From positions 54,271 through 118,270 of the forward strand of contig DATKPY010000027.1 in NCBI GenBank assembly GCA_035523875.1: a stretch of 64,000 bases of DNA, given 5' to 3'. Position numbers and translations under genes: made by a program. The notes below the pieces were generated by a model, which was given only the letters and a program-made list of their open reading frames with translations, was not told the DNA's origin and ran no database searches. This document shows positions 26,914-36,698 of this stretch, piece by piece. The DNA comes from JASHUC01 sp035523875. Its GTDB lineage: Bacteria > Pseudomonadota > Gammaproteobacteria > Steroidobacterales > Steroidobacteraceae. Positions within the stretch are counted from its first letter, which is position 1; the number at the start of each line of letters is the position of its first letter.

Positions 26914-28139
26914 GCGTCGCTCTCCCTGCCAGCGCGCGCGTGCTCGAAGCCGCTCTCCTCGCGGATCGAGGCGGCTCCGCGACCCTGCACGGTCGCCTCG
27001 TGGTACACCCGCATCGTGAGTCCGACCCACGCGAGCGCGACGATCATGCTCGAGCGGCCGTAGCTCATGAGCGGCAGAGTCAGACCCTTCGTCGGCAGCA
27101 CGCCCATGTTCACGCCGATGTTGATGAACGCCTGGATGCCGATCCACATCCCGAAGCCGCTCGCGAGGTAGGCGGGGAACTTGAGACCCGCATCCGCGGC
27201 GAGCCGCGCGACGTGCATGCTCCGCCATACGAGCGCGAGGAACAGTCCGAGCGTCAGGATCACTCCGGCGAGACCGAGCTCCTCGGCGAGCACCGCGAAC
27301 AGGAAATCGGTGTGTGCCTCCGGGAGATAGAACAGCTTCTGGACGCTGTCGCCTAGACCGACCCCGAACCAGGAGCCGCGCCCGATCGCGATCAACGACT
27401 GCGTGAGCTGAAAGCCGCTGTGATAGGGATCGGCCCACGGGTCGAGAAATCCGGTCAGACGACGCAGCCGGTAGCCCGAGGTGACCGCGAGCGCCGCGAA
27501 GGAGCCGCCGGCGACGAGCGTCATCGCGAGGACGTAACGCAGCCGCGCGCCCGCGAGAAACGTGAGCGCGAACCCGGTCGCGAAGAGCACGATCGCCGCG
27601 CCGAAATCCGGCTCCGCGAGCAGCAGCACCGCCGCGCAGGCGAGCAGCCCCAGGGGCTTCAGCAATCCGCCGAACGTGCCGCGCAGCTCCTCCTCGCGGC
27701 GCACCGCGTAGCTCGCCACGTAGATGAGGATGAACACGCGCGCGAGCTCGGAGACCTGAAAGCCGAGCCCGGCGAGATGCAGCCAGCGGCGGCTGCCGTT
27801 GACCGCGTAACCGAGGCCCGGAACCAGCACCACGGTGAGCAGCGCGAAGGCGGCGATCAGCAGCGGCATCGCGAGCCGCTCGATCAGCTCGGTGCGCACG
27901 AGGAGCAGCACGGCGCCGGCCGCCGCCCCGATCAGCGTGAGGGTGAGCTGCCGAGTGAGGTAGGTGAAGCTGTGGCCGGTCTCCTCGCTCGCGATCGAGA
28001 TCGAGGCCGAGGTCACCATGATGAGCCCGAGCAGCACGATCGCGAGCACCAGAGCGAGCGTGACCGTATCGATGCGCAGGCCGCCGTTGCGCGCGCGCGA
28101 GCGGGCGTGACCGAGGCCGAGCGTGCCCGCTGCGCTCAT
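26910..28139 (-). CDS. ftsW: Septal peptidoglycan glycosyltransferase FtsW (SEDS)
   Basis: 409 residues, about ten membrane helices. The SEDS signatures PEAHTDFLFAVLAEELG and GFGMWIGIQAFINIGVNMGVLPTKGLTLPLMSYG are intact. Works with FtsI (encoded upstream) as the septal polymerase/crosslinker pair. ATG 28139 overlaps the murD stop; the long in-frame extension upstream is murD antisense-frame sequence and not part of the gene. Confidence 0.96.
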   Translation of the reverse strand: MSAAGTLGLGHARSRARNGGLRIDTVTLALVLAIVLLGLIMVTSASISIASEETGHSFTYLTRQLTLTLIGAAAGAVLLLVRTELIERLAMPLLIAAFALLTVVLVPGLGYAVNGSRRWLHLAGLGFQVSELARVFILIYVASYAVRREEELRGTFGGLLKPLGLLACAAVLLLAEPDFGAAIVLFATGFALTFLAGARLRYVLAMTLVAGGSFAALAVTSGYRLRRLTGFLDPWADPYHSGFQLTQSLIAIGRGSWFGVGLGDSVQKLFYLPEAHTDFLFAVLAEELGLAGVILTLGLFLALVWRSMHVARLAADAGLKFPAYLASGFGMWIGIQAFINIGVNMGVLPTKGLTLPLMSYGRSSMIVALAWVGLTMRVYHEATVQGRGAASIREESGFEHARAGRESDA

Positions 28140-29500
28140 GCGGCAAGCTCCCTCACGGCCTGGGAGAAGACGGCGCCGCGATGCGCATAGTCGCGGAACA
28201 TGTCGAGGCTCGCGCACGCCGGGGAGAGCAGCACCGTGTCGCCCGGGTGCGCCACACCGGCGGCGGCGCGCACGGCCGCTGCGAGCGAGTCGCAGCGCTC
28301 GAGTGCGCATACGCCGGCGAGCGCCGCGGCGAGCGCCTCGCGGTCGCGGCCGATCAGCAGCGCGTGGCGCACCTTGCCACGGAACGCCTGAGCGAGCGGC
28401 GAGAAGTCCTGCTGCTTGCCCTCGCCGCCCAGGATCATGATGAGGGGCCCCGGGAGCCCTGCGACCGCCGCGAGCGTGGCTCCGACGTTGGTGCCCTTGG
28501 AGTCATCGATGTAGGCGACCCCCTTTACGTCCGCGACGAACTGCGTGCGATGCGGCAGACCGGGGAATTCGCGGAGCTCCGCGAGCATCGGCTCGAGGTT
28601 GAGACCGAGCGCCTCGCCGAGCGCGAGCGCGGCGAGCGCGTTCGCCGCGTTGTGCAGCCCCCGGATGCGCAGCTCGCTCAGCGCGAGGAGCGGTGCGCCG
28701 CGACGGGTGATTGAGCTCGCCCCGCCCGCCGCAGCGAACGCAATCGCGTAATCCGCGCCGATCGCCGCGCGCAGCGAGAAGGTGAGGGTGCGCTGTCCCG
28801 GTGCGGGCATCGTCGCGACCAGGGGATCGTCGAGATTGACGATCGCCGTGTCGCAGCGCGCGAAAATGCGCGCCTTGGCCGCGGCGTACTCGCGCACCCC
28901 GGGATAGCGATCGAGGTGGTCCGCGCTCACGTTGAGCACGGCGGCTGCTTGCAGATCGAGCGAATGGGTCGCCTCGAGCTGGTAGCTCGAGAGCTCCAGG
29001 ACGTAGAGATCCGTGGGTCGCGCATCGCTCTGAGCGGCGGTGAGCAGATCGAGCGCGGGCTCACCGAGATTCCCGCCGACGCGCACCCGCAGCCCCGCGC
29101 GCGCGGCCATGCGGCCGACGAGCGTCGTGACGGTGCTCTTGCCGTTGGTGCCCGTGATTCCGGCCACCGGTGCGTCGACCGCGCGCGCAAACAGCTCGAT
29201 GTCGCCCACGATCTCGAGACCGCGGCGGCGCGCCGCGGCGAAGAACGGGTCGCTCAGGGCGAGGCCCGGCGAGGCGACGACGCATACCGCCTCGTCGAGC
29301 AGCCGCGCATCGAGTGCGCCGAGCCGTACCGGGATCGCGGGATCGAGCGCCGTCAGGCGCGCGAGCTCGGGTGGCTTCTCGCGCGTGTCGGTGACCGCGA
29401 TGCGCCAGCCGCGCGCGCGCAGATACGCGGCGCACGAATACCCGGTGCGACCGAGACCCACGATCACCGCGGCGGAAGGCTTGGCGGCTCGGTCGCTCAT
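28136..29500 (-). CDS. murD: UDP-N-acetylmuramoylalanine--D-glutamate ligase MurD
   Basis: 454 residues. N-terminal VGLGRTGYSCAAYL binds the uridine part, ITGTNGKSTVTTL is the P-loop, and HRTQFVADVKGVAYIDDSKGTNVGAT is the domain 2/3 signature with the carbamylated-Lys region. Adds D-Glu. Start ATG 29500 overlaps the mraY stop (ATGA). Confidence 0.96.
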   Translation of the reverse strand: MSDRAAKPSAAVIVGLGRTGYSCAAYLRARGWRIAVTDTREKPPELARLTALDPAIPVRLGALDARLLDEAVCVVASPGLALSDPFFAAARRRGLEIVGDIELFARAVDAPVAGITGTNGKSTVTTLVGRMAARAGLRVRVGGNLGEPALDLLTAAQSDARPTDLYVLELSSYQLEATHSLDLQAAAVLNVSADHLDRYPGVREYAAAKARIFARCDTAIVNLDDPLVATMPAPGQRTLTFSLRAAIGADYAIAFAAAGGASSITRRGAPLLALSELRIRGLHNAANALAALALGEALGLNLEPMLAELREFPGLPHRTQFVADVKGVAYIDDSKGTNVGATLAAVAGLPGPLIMILGGEGKQQDFSPLAQAFRGKVRHALLIGRDREALAAALAGVCALERCDSLAAAVRAAAGVAHPGDTVLLSPACASLDMFRDYAHRGAVFSQAVRELAA

Positions 29501-30582
29501 CGCAGTTTCAGCGTCGCGAGGCCGCAGAGCACGAGCAGCAGCGTGATGATCCAGAACCGCACGATCACCTTGGGCTCCGCCCACCCCTTGAGCTCGAAGT
29601 GATGGTGGATCGGCGCCATGCGGAAGATGCGCCGGCCGGTGAGCTTGAAGGAGGCGACCTGCAGGATGACCGAGGCCGTCTCGAGCACGAACACTCCGCC
29701 CATGACGAGCGCGATGAGCTCCTGACGCACGATGACGGCGATGACGCCGATCGCCGCGCCCAGGGCGAGCGCGCCCATGTCGCCCATGAAGATCTGCGCC
29801 GGATAGGTGTTGAACCACAGGAAGCCGAGCCCCGCCCCGCCGAGCGCGGAGCAGAAGACGAGCAGCTCGCCGGCGCGCGGAATCGCCGGTATTTCCAGAT
29901 AGCTCGCATACACCGCGTTGCCGCTCACGTAGGCGAAGAGCCCGAGCGCGGCAGTGACCAGCACGGCGGGCATGATCGCGAGTCCGTCGAGACCGTCGGT
30001 GAGATTCACGGCGTTGCTCATGCCCGTGATCATGAGGTAGGCGATCACGATGAAGATCGGCGCCGAAAGCGGCTCGGCGAATTTCTTCACGAACGGCAGA
30101 TAGAGTGTCGTCTCCGTGGGAGCCTGCGCGGTGTAGTACAGCGTCGCCGCCGCGCACAGCCCCGCGACCGACTGCCAGAGATACTTCCAGCGCGGCACGA
30201 GCCCCTTCGAGTTGCCGACGACGAGCTTCAGGTAATCGTCGTAGAAGCCGATGAGGCCGTACGCAAACGTCACTCCGAGCACCGTCCAGACGAACCGGTC
30301 GCGCAGGTCCACCCACAGCAGCGTCCCGAAGGCGAGCGCGGCCAGGATGAGCGCGCCCCCCATCGTGGGCGTGCCTGCCTTCGGCAGATGAGACTTCGGC
30401 CCGTCCTCGCGGACCACCTGGCCGATCTGGTAGCGCCCGAGCTTCGCGATCATCGTCGGTCCCGCGACGAGCGAGAACGTGAGTGCGGAGACTGCGGCCA
30501 GGATCGCGCGGAACGTGAGGTACGAGAATACGTTGAAGCCCGAGTAGACCCGAGTGAGCTCCTGGGTGATCCAGAAGAGCAC
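29497..30582 (-). CDS. mraY: Phospho-MurNAc-pentapeptide transferase MraY
   Basis: 361 residues, ten membrane helices. Catalytic features are YDDYLKLV, NLTDGLDGLAI and the PIHHHFELKGW loop. Transfers phospho-MurNAc-pentapeptide to undecaprenyl phosphate to make lipid I. GTG start (VLFWI) 3 nt after murF stops; this is one of only two junctions in the murE-murB stretch that do not overlap. Confidence 0.97.
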   Translation of the reverse strand: MLFWITQELTRVYSGFNVFSYLTFRAILAAVSALTFSLVAGPTMIAKLGRYQIGQVVREDGPKSHLPKAGTPTMGGALILAALAFGTLLWVDLRDRFVWTVLGVTFAYGLIGFYDDYLKLVVGNSKGLVPRWKYLWQSVAGLCAAATLYYTAQAPTETTLYLPFVKKFAEPLSAPIFIVIAYLMITGMSNAVNLTDGLDGLAIMPAVLVTAALGLFAYVSGNAVYASYLEIPAIPRAGELLVFCSALGGAGLGFLWFNTYPAQIFMGDMGALALGAAIGVIAVIVRQELIALVMGGVFVLETASVILQVASFKLTGRRIFRMAPIHHHFELKGWAEPKVIVRFWIITLLLVLCGLATLKLR

Positions 30583-30585
30583 GGC

Positions 30586-31968
30586 TCAAGCCCCCCCGTG
30601 CGGCCCGACGAGCGCGGCGACGACGCGCTCGAGGCGGTTGACGCGCGAGCCCTTGACGAGCAAGCGCACTTCGGCGCCCGCTTGCGCCTCGAGCGCGCGC
30701 GCGAGGGCTTCACCGTCCGGATACCATGCCCCGCCCGCCCCGAAGCTCTCCACCGCGAGCTGCGCGAGACTGCCGGTTGCGAACAGGCGCTCGACCCCGT
30801 GCTCGCGCGCGAACGTGCCAATCTCCGCGTGACTCGTGTGCGCGAATTCGCCGAGCTCGGCCATGTCGCCGAGCACCAGCCAGCGATGTCCTCCGAGCTC
30901 CTCGAGCACCTCGATGCCGGCACGGACCGAGCTCGGATTGGCGTTGTAGGAATCATCGATGAGCCAGGCGCCGCTGCGCGCGCGCTTGAGCTCGAGCCGG
31001 CCGTGCACTGCGCGCATCGCCGCGAGTCCCGCGCGCACGTGCTCGAGGGTCGCGCCCGCGGCCACGCTCGCGGCCGCTGCGGCGAGCGCGTTCGCGACGT
31101 TGTGCCGCCCGGCGAGCCGCAACTCGACCGCCGCCGACCCTTGGTCGCACTCCAGGCGGAAGGTGGTGCGGAACGCTCCCTCGACGATGCGCGCTGCCAC
31201 GTCGCGTGCACGGAATTCCGCCGGCTCGCGCAGTCCGAAGGTCACGACGCGGGCGCGGGTCGCGGCGCGCCACAGCGGCAGGAACGGGTCATCCGCGTTG
31301 AGAACCGCGACCGCACTCGCCTCGAGCCCCTCGACCATCTCGCCTTCCGCGCGCGCGACCGCCTCCAGGCTTCCGAAGCCCTCGAGGTGCTCCGCTCCCG
31401 CGTTGGTGATGAGCCCAATCGTGGGCCGCGCGATCCGCGCGAGCGCCGCGACCTCGCCCGCGTGGTTCGTGCCGATCTCCACCACCGCGAAGTGGTGCGT
31501 CGGCTCGACACGCAGCAGCGTGAGCGGCACGCCGATCTGGTTGTTGAGGTTGCCCCGCGTGACGAGGCACGTACCGGCCTGCGACAGGATCGCTCCGATC
31601 ATCTCCTTCGCGGTGGTCTTGCCGTTGCTGCCGGCGACGCCGACCAGAGGCAGGCGGAAGGCGCCGCGCCACGCCGCGGCCGCGCGGCCGAGCGCACGCT
31701 CGGTGTCCTCGACGAGAATCTGCGCGAGCGCGGCGGGTTGGCGCGCATCGACCAGCGTGCCGGCCGCACCGGCCGCCGCAGCCGCGGCAACGAAGTGGTG
31801 GCCGTCGAAGCGCGGGCCGCGGAGCGCTACGAAGAGCTCCCCGGACTTGAGCGTGCGCGTATCGGTCGATACGCCGAGATACGTGCGGTCAGCGCCCTCG
31901 AGCCGGCCGCCGCAGTCGTGGGCGAACCGCCCGAGGGTGCGCTTGGCCGGCTCGATCGCTGCGTTCAT
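30586..31968 (-). CDS. murF: UDP-MurNAc-tripeptide--D-alanyl-D-alanine ligase MurF
   Basis: 460 residues. SRE-type N-terminal STDTRTLKSGELFVALRG, P-loop VAGSNGKTTAKEM, then EIGTNHAGEV, and the C-terminal DDSYNANPSSVRAG. Adds the D-Ala-D-Ala dipeptide; the dipeptide ligase gene ddl is not in the cluster. ATG 31968 overlaps the murE stop. Confidence 0.96.
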   Translation of the reverse strand: MNAAIEPAKRTLGRFAHDCGGRLEGADRTYLGVSTDTRTLKSGELFVALRGPRFDGHHFVAAAAAAGAAGTLVDARQPAALAQILVEDTERALGRAAAAWRGAFRLPLVGVAGSNGKTTAKEMIGAILSQAGTCLVTRGNLNNQIGVPLTLLRVEPTHHFAVVEIGTNHAGEVAALARIARPTIGLITNAGAEHLEGFGSLEAVARAEGEMVEGLEASAVAVLNADDPFLPLWRAATRARVVTFGLREPAEFRARDVAARIVEGAFRTTFRLECDQGSAAVELRLAGRHNVANALAAAAASVAAGATLEHVRAGLAAMRAVHGRLELKRARSGAWLIDDSYNANPSSVRAGIEVLEELGGHRWLVLGDMAELGEFAHTSHAEIGTFAREHGVERLFATGSLAQLAVESFGAGGAWYPDGEALARALEAQAGAEVRLLVKGSRVNRLERVVAALVGPHGGA

Positions 31969-33530
31969 GGCCGCCCCCGTGACCGGGAGAAGAATTCCTG
32001 AGCGACCGCTCGGTCGCTGAATGCACGCGCATCGCTCGCGTAGAGCTGCTGCTGCTCGTGGCCCTTGCCGGCGATCAGCACCACGTCACCGGAGACGGAG
32101 CGCTCGAGGGCGCCGCGGATCGCCGCGGCCCGGTCGTGCTCGATCGAGACGCCGCGCGCGTCCTCGATGCCGCCCAGAATATCCGCCGTGATGCGCTCCG
32201 GGTCCTCGCTCCGCGGGTTGTCATCGGTCAGGATCACCTCGTCGGCAAGCGCACGGGCTACGCGGCCCATGAGCGGCCGCTTGCCGGCATCGCGGTCCCC
32301 GCCGCAGCCGAAGACGACGCGTAGCGCGCCGCGGCAGTGGGCGCGCGCGGCCGTAAGGGCCTGCTCGAGCGCATCCGGCGTGTGTGCGTAATCGACGATC
32401 GCGATCACCGCTCCGTCAGGCGAGCCCACGACCTCCATCCGTCCGGGCGCGGCCCGGCAGCGAGCGAGCGCGTCGACCGCGCGCGCGAGGGGGACCTCGA
32501 GCGCGAGCAGCGCCGCGAGCACGGTGAGCGCGTTGTCGACATTGAAGCCGCCGATGAGCGGCAGGCGCAGGCTCGCTTGGCCGGCGCTCGAGTCGATCTC
32601 GATGCGCGATCCGGCCGGCTCGATCGCGACGCGGCGCGCAGCCACGAGCTCCGCGTGGGGTAGCGCTGCTCGGTGCGACTGCGCCTGCGCGCCGCGCGTC
32701 GTCACGAGAAGCCGCGCCCCGCTCGCGTCGAAGCGCCGCGCCAGGGCGAGTCCGAACGGATCGTCGATGTTGATGATGCGCGCGGCGAGTCCCTGCCACT
32801 CGAACAGGCGCGCCTTCGCCGCCGCGTAGGCCTCCATCGAGCCGTGAAAGTCGAGATGATCGCGCGTGAGGTTCGTGAACGCCGCGGCATGGAAGCGAAC
32901 CGCATCGACCCGCCCCTGCTCGAGCGCGTGCGAGGAAACCTCCATGCACACGCACTCCGCACCGAGCGCTCTCAGGCGCGCGAGCTGCCGGTGAACCGTC
33001 ACCGCATCCGCGGTGGTGAGACCAAATGGAGCAATCGCATCCGGTAGACCGCAGCCGAGCGTGCCGATGTAGCCCGCCGCACGGCCGATGAGCGTGAGCG
33101 ACTGCGCAAGCAAGTACGCACAGGTGGTCTTGCCGTTCGTGCCGGTGACCGCCGCGACGGTCAGCAGCTGCGAGGGAGCGCCGAAGAATCGGTCGGCGAT
33201 CGTGCCGATGTGGCTGCTGAGCCCAGGTACCTCCGCGACAAACAACGCGTGGCCGGGATCGAGCCCGCGCGCGGGCGGTGGCGCTGCGCTTGGGTCGGGC
33301 TCGTAGAGAATCGCGCGCGCGCCCGCCGCGACCGCCTGCTGCGCAAAGGTGAGGCCGTGATGCGCGCGCCCGCGACAGGCGAGGAACAATGCGCCGGGCC
33401 GCACCTCGCGGCTGTCGAGCGTCACGTCCGTCACGGCGAGATCGTGCGGCACCTCGACCAGTCCGGCGGTGAGTGCGGCGAGCGGCAGCTCGCGCACGAA
33501 GAGCTCGGATCGCGTCACGTCGCGGCTCAT
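31965..33530 (-). CDS. murE: UDP-MurNAc-tripeptide synthetase MurE (meso-DAP type)
   Basis: 521 residues. N-terminal TLDSREVRPGALFLACRG, P-loop TGTNGKTTCAYLLAQ and the amino-acid specificity motif DDNPRSEDPE. The DNPR sequence marks meso-diaminopimelate-adding enzymes, so the peptidoglycan should be the usual Gram-negative A1-gamma type. ATG 33530 overlaps the ftsI stop (ATGA). Confidence 0.97.
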   Translation of the reverse strand: MSRDVTRSELFVRELPLAALTAGLVEVPHDLAVTDVTLDSREVRPGALFLACRGRAHHGLTFAQQAVAAGARAILYEPDPSAAPPPARGLDPGHALFVAEVPGLSSHIGTIADRFFGAPSQLLTVAAVTGTNGKTTCAYLLAQSLTLIGRAAGYIGTLGCGLPDAIAPFGLTTADAVTVHRQLARLRALGAECVCMEVSSHALEQGRVDAVRFHAAAFTNLTRDHLDFHGSMEAYAAAKARLFEWQGLAARIINIDDPFGLALARRFDASGARLLVTTRGAQAQSHRAALPHAELVAARRVAIEPAGSRIEIDSSAGQASLRLPLIGGFNVDNALTVLAALLALEVPLARAVDALARCRAAPGRMEVVGSPDGAVIAIVDYAHTPDALEQALTAARAHCRGALRVVFGCGGDRDAGKRPLMGRVARALADEVILTDDNPRSEDPERITADILGGIEDARGVSIEHDRAAAIRGALERSVSGDVVLIAGKGHEQQQLYASDARAFSDRAVAQEFFSRSRGRP

Positions 33531-35380
33531 CGGCGCGCCACCGTGATTCCGTGCGCGACACGTGCCGCGTGCCGCGGCATGGTCTGCGCGGTCTCGGTCG
33601 CCGGCGCATCCCCGATGGGCTGATCCGGGGGCACCGCGAGCAGCCGCAATGCGCCGCCCATGACGGCCGAGAATACCGGTGCGGCGACCAGGCCTCCCGA
33701 GTGTTCGCCTGCGCTCGGCTCGTCGATCACCACCGCCGCGGCCAAGCGGGGGTTGGATGCGGGCGCGATTCCGGCAAACACGGACATGTAGAGATTGGTC
33801 GAGTACCCGCCCGCGATCGCCTTGAAAGCCGTACCGGTCTTGCCCGCCACGCTGTAGCCGGGGATATAGGCCCGCGCGCCGGTCGCGCCCTCGGCGAGGA
33901 CCACCGACTTGAGCATGCCGATGAGCTCGCGGCAGACGCGCTCATCGAGCACGCGCTGTCCGGCGGGCGCGGAATCCGCACGTAGAAAGGAGACCGGACG
34001 CAGGATCCCGAGCGAGCCCAAGGTGGCATACGCATGCGCGAGCTGGAGCGGTGTCACCGAGATGCCGTAACCGTGCGACATCGTCGCCACGTCGATCGCC
34101 CTCCAGTGCGCGTACGAGCTCAACAGCCCCGCCGATTCCCCCGGAAACCCGCTCGCCGTCACGCGTCCGAACCCCACATCGGTGAGCGTCGTCCAGATCT
34201 GCTTGGGCTCGAGCGACAGCGCGATGTGCGCCATGCCGACGTTGGAGCTGCGCGCGAGGATGGTCGCGATGTCGATGCGGCCGAGATTGCCGCCGTCCTC
34301 CTCGAAGACGCGCGAGCCCACTCGGATGTAGCCGGGCGAGGTGTCGATGATGCTGCGATCGTTGTACTTGCCCGAGGCGATGCCGGCTGCGACGAAGAAC
34401 GGCTTCATCGTCGAGCCCGGCTCGAAGATGTCCGTCGCGGCCCGATTGCGGTAGAAGTCGGGCTCCATCTGCTCGCGGTCGTTCGGGTTGAACGATGGCT
34501 GGTTCACCATCGCCAGAATCTCGCCCGAGTTCACGTCGATGAGCACGATCGAGCCGGAGCGCGCGCGCTGGTCGCGCACGGCGCGCTTGAGCTCGCGATA
34601 GGCGAGGTACTGCAGCCTGAGATCGATCGACAGCACCAGATCGCGGCCCGGGCGCGCCGGACGGATGCTCTCAACGTCCTGGACGACGCGCCCGTAGCGG
34701 TCCTGGATCACCCGCTTCTCGCCGTCTTCGCCTGCGAGCCAGTGATCGAAGGCGAGCTCGAGACCGTCCTGGCCCGCATCGTTTACGTCCGTGAATCCGA
34801 GTAGCTGGCCCGTCACCTCACCCGCCGGATAGTAGCGCTGGTACTCGCGCGTGAGGTACACGCCGGAGATGTCGAGATCGCTCACGCGCTGCGCCTCGGC
34901 CGGAGAGCGGTGCCGCGCGACGTACAGAAACGAGCGGTCGAGGTTGCTCGTCACGCGGCGGGCGAGCTCCTGGGGGTCGAGCTGCAGCGCCGCCGCGAGC
35001 CGCGCGATCGGCCCCGAGTCGAGTGTGAGCTCCTGCGGGTTCACCCAGACCGAATCGACGGGCGTGCTGATCGCGAGCGGCTCGCCATAGCGGTCCGTGA
35101 TCGTGCCGCGATGCGCCGGAATGGTCGCAATGCGCGAGAAGCGGGCGTCGCCCTGGCTCGAGAGGAATCCGTGGTCGACGAGCTGCAGGTTCACGGCGCG
35201 CCACAGGAGCGCGGCTGCGGCGGCGGCGATGACCACGAAGGAGAGGTGCGAGCGCCAGCGGAAGTGGCGGGGCGCTGCGGAGGGGCCGCCACTGCCGGCT
35301 GGGGCGCCTCCGCGCCCGCGCGCGCGCCAGCCGGCGCGCGATCGTCGGCCATCGGAATTGGGGGCAGGCGTGCGCGTCAC
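33527..35380 (-). CDS. ftsI: Septal transpeptidase FtsI (PBP3)
   Basis: 617 residues from GTG 35380, which overlaps the ftsL stop as GTGA. It has a long basic/Gly-rich cytoplasmic head (about 40 residues), one membrane helix (LSFVVIAAAAAALLW), a pedestal domain, then the transpeptidase domain with SxxK in GSTMKP, SxN in RSSNVG and KTGTAFK. All penicillin-binding motifs are intact. Slightly longer than E. coli FtsI because of the head. Partner of FtsW. Confidence 0.96.
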   Translation of the reverse strand: MTRTPAPNSDGRRSRAGWRARGRGGAPAGSGGPSAAPRHFRWRSHLSFVVIAAAAAALLWRAVNLQLVDHGFLSSQGDARFSRIATIPAHRGTITDRYGEPLAISTPVDSVWVNPQELTLDSGPIARLAAALQLDPQELARRVTSNLDRSFLYVARHRSPAEAQRVSDLDISGVYLTREYQRYYPAGEVTGQLLGFTDVNDAGQDGLELAFDHWLAGEDGEKRVIQDRYGRVVQDVESIRPARPGRDLVLSIDLRLQYLAYRELKRAVRDQRARSGSIVLIDVNSGEILAMVNQPSFNPNDREQMEPDFYRNRAATDIFEPGSTMKPFFVAAGIASGKYNDRSIIDTSPGYIRVGSRVFEEDGGNLGRIDIATILARSSNVGMAHIALSLEPKQIWTTLTDVGFGRVTASGFPGESAGLLSSYAHWRAIDVATMSHGYGISVTPLQLAHAYATLGSLGILRPVSFLRADSAPAGQRVLDERVCRELIGMLKSVVLAEGATGARAYIPGYSVAGKTGTAFKAIAGGYSTNLYMSVFAGIAPASNPRLAAAVVIDEPSAGEHSGGLVAAPVFSAVMGGALRLLAVPPDQPIGDAPATETAQTMPRHAARVAHGITVARR

Positions 35381-35661
35381 GGGGAGACGAGCCTCACGTC
35401 CTGCGGCGGCGGATTGATCATGTGAAGCTTGGCGCGCGCCACGTTCTCGACGAAGGCGTGAGTCGACCACGCGCTCTGCTCGAGCTGCAGCTGTCCGTAC
35501 TCGATGTCGAGGTTGTCGCGCTGCGTCTGCAGAGCCTCGAGCTCGCGGAACAGCTCGCGCGAGCGATGCTTGCAGTAGATTGCCCCGGCGGCCGAGCCGA
35601 GCGCCGCGAACCACAGGAGCGGCACCGTGATCACGAGCGTTCGTGGACTCGTCCATCTCAT
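35377..35661 (-). CDS. ftsL: Cell division protein FtsL
   Basis: 94 residues: a short N-terminus, one membrane helix (TLVITVPLLWFAALGSAAGAIY) and a leucine-heptad coiled coil (ELFRELEALQTQRDNLDIEYGQL region). Forms the FtsQLB complex. Its ATG overlaps the rsmH stop and its stop overlaps the ftsI start, four bases each. Confidence 0.9.
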   Translation of the reverse strand: MRWTSPRTLVITVPLLWFAALGSAAGAIYCKHRSRELFRELEALQTQRDNLDIEYGQLQLEQSAWSTHAFVENVARAKLHMINPPPQDVRLVSP

Positions 35662-36587
35662 GCGAGCTTCTCCGCCACCCTGATGAGCGCGCTGCGCGCG
35701 CGCGGGTTGCGCGCCGACTCCTGCGACCCGGGCCGGGTCTTGCGGCCGACGAGCCTCAGGCGGGGCTGCGCGGCGGGGGGCAGTTGCGGCAGACTCGCGA
35801 GCGCCGGATCGACGCTCGAGGCCTGCCTGAGAAAGCCCTTGACCACCCGGTCCTCGACCGAATGAAAGCTGATCACGGCGAGGCGGCCCCCGGGAGTGAG
35901 CACCTCGACCGCGGCGGCGAGACCCCGCTCGAGCTCACCGAGCTCGTCGTTCGCGTGCATGCGCAGCGCCTGGAACGTCCGCGTGGCCGGATGCTTGCCG
36001 GGCTCGCGCGTGCGGACCTCCCGGGCCGCGAGCGCGGCGAGCTCCCCGGTGCGCGCGAGCGGGTGAATGCGGCGCGCAGCCACGATCGCCCGGGCGATGC
36101 GGCGCGCGAAGCGCTCTTCGCCCAGGGTCGCGATCACCTCGCGAATCTCGTCGAGGCCCGCCCGAGCGAGCCAGGCAGAGACCGGCTCGCCGCGTGTCGG
36201 GTCCATGCGCATGTCGAGCGGACCGTCGCCGCGGAAACTGAACCCGCGGCTCGGATCGTCGAGCTGCGGTGAGGAAACACCGAGATCGAAGAGCACGCCA
36301 CGGCATGGGCGCCCATGCGCATGCGCCGGCACCAGCTCGCGCAAGTGAGAAAACGGCGCGTGGACGAGCGCGAGCCGCATCTCGCCCGCAAAGCGGCGCC
36401 GCCCGGCCTCGATCGCTTGCGGATCCCGATCAATCGCGAGCACGCGGCCCGCTCCACCCACGGCCTCGAGAATCCGTGCCGCGTGACCGCCGCGCCCGAA
36501 CGTCGCATCGACATAGTAACCACCCGGCTCGATCGCCAGTGCCGCCAGCGCCTCTTCGACGAGCACCGGCTCGTGCTCGTAGTCCAT
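35658..36587 (-). CDS. rsmH: 16S rRNA m4C1402 methyltransferase RsmH (MraW)
   Basis: 309 residues. SAM-binding DATFGRGGHAARIL, then GVLFDLGVSSPQLDDPSRGFSF and the C-terminal AVISFHSVEDRVVKGFLR. Methylates N4 of C1402 in 16S rRNA. RsmI, which adds the 2'-O-methyl to the same nucleotide, is encoded only about 1.3 kb away, so both C1402 modifiers flank rnpB and mraZ. Confidence 0.97.
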   Translation of the reverse strand: MDYEHEPVLVEEALAALAIEPGGYYVDATFGRGGHAARILEAVGGAGRVLAIDRDPQAIEAGRRRFAGEMRLALVHAPFSHLRELVPAHAHGRPCRGVLFDLGVSSPQLDDPSRGFSFRGDGPLDMRMDPTRGEPVSAWLARAGLDEIREVIATLGEERFARRIARAIVAARRIHPLARTGELAALAAREVRTREPGKHPATRTFQALRMHANDELGELERGLAAAVEVLTPGGRLAVISFHSVEDRVVKGFLRQASSVDPALASLPQLPPAAQPRLRLVGRKTRPGSQESARNPRARSALIRVAEKLA

Positions 36588-36638
36588 TGGAGAATTGCAG
36601 CGGTTCCGCCCGCCCCCTGAAGGTGCTGCGTTGTTCCG

Positions 36639-36666
36639 GACGAGGCTCGCCGCCGCGCGCCTCGTC
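36639..36666. other. Hairpin in the mraZ-rsmH gap
   Basis: GACGAGGC pairs with GCCTCGTC across 12 nt in the 111-bp gap between mraZ and rsmH. No U-tract. Perhaps an mRNA processing or attenuation element; nothing else is evident in this gap. Confidence 0.3.
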
Positions 36667-36698
36667 GCCCGTTATCCCCGTGCCGCCGCGCGCGCTCG

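Noticed and set aside
29599..32001. 800-codon plus-strand frame opposite mraY and murF
   Set aside because: Antisense to two universal cell-wall genes; composition typical of high-GC shadow frames.
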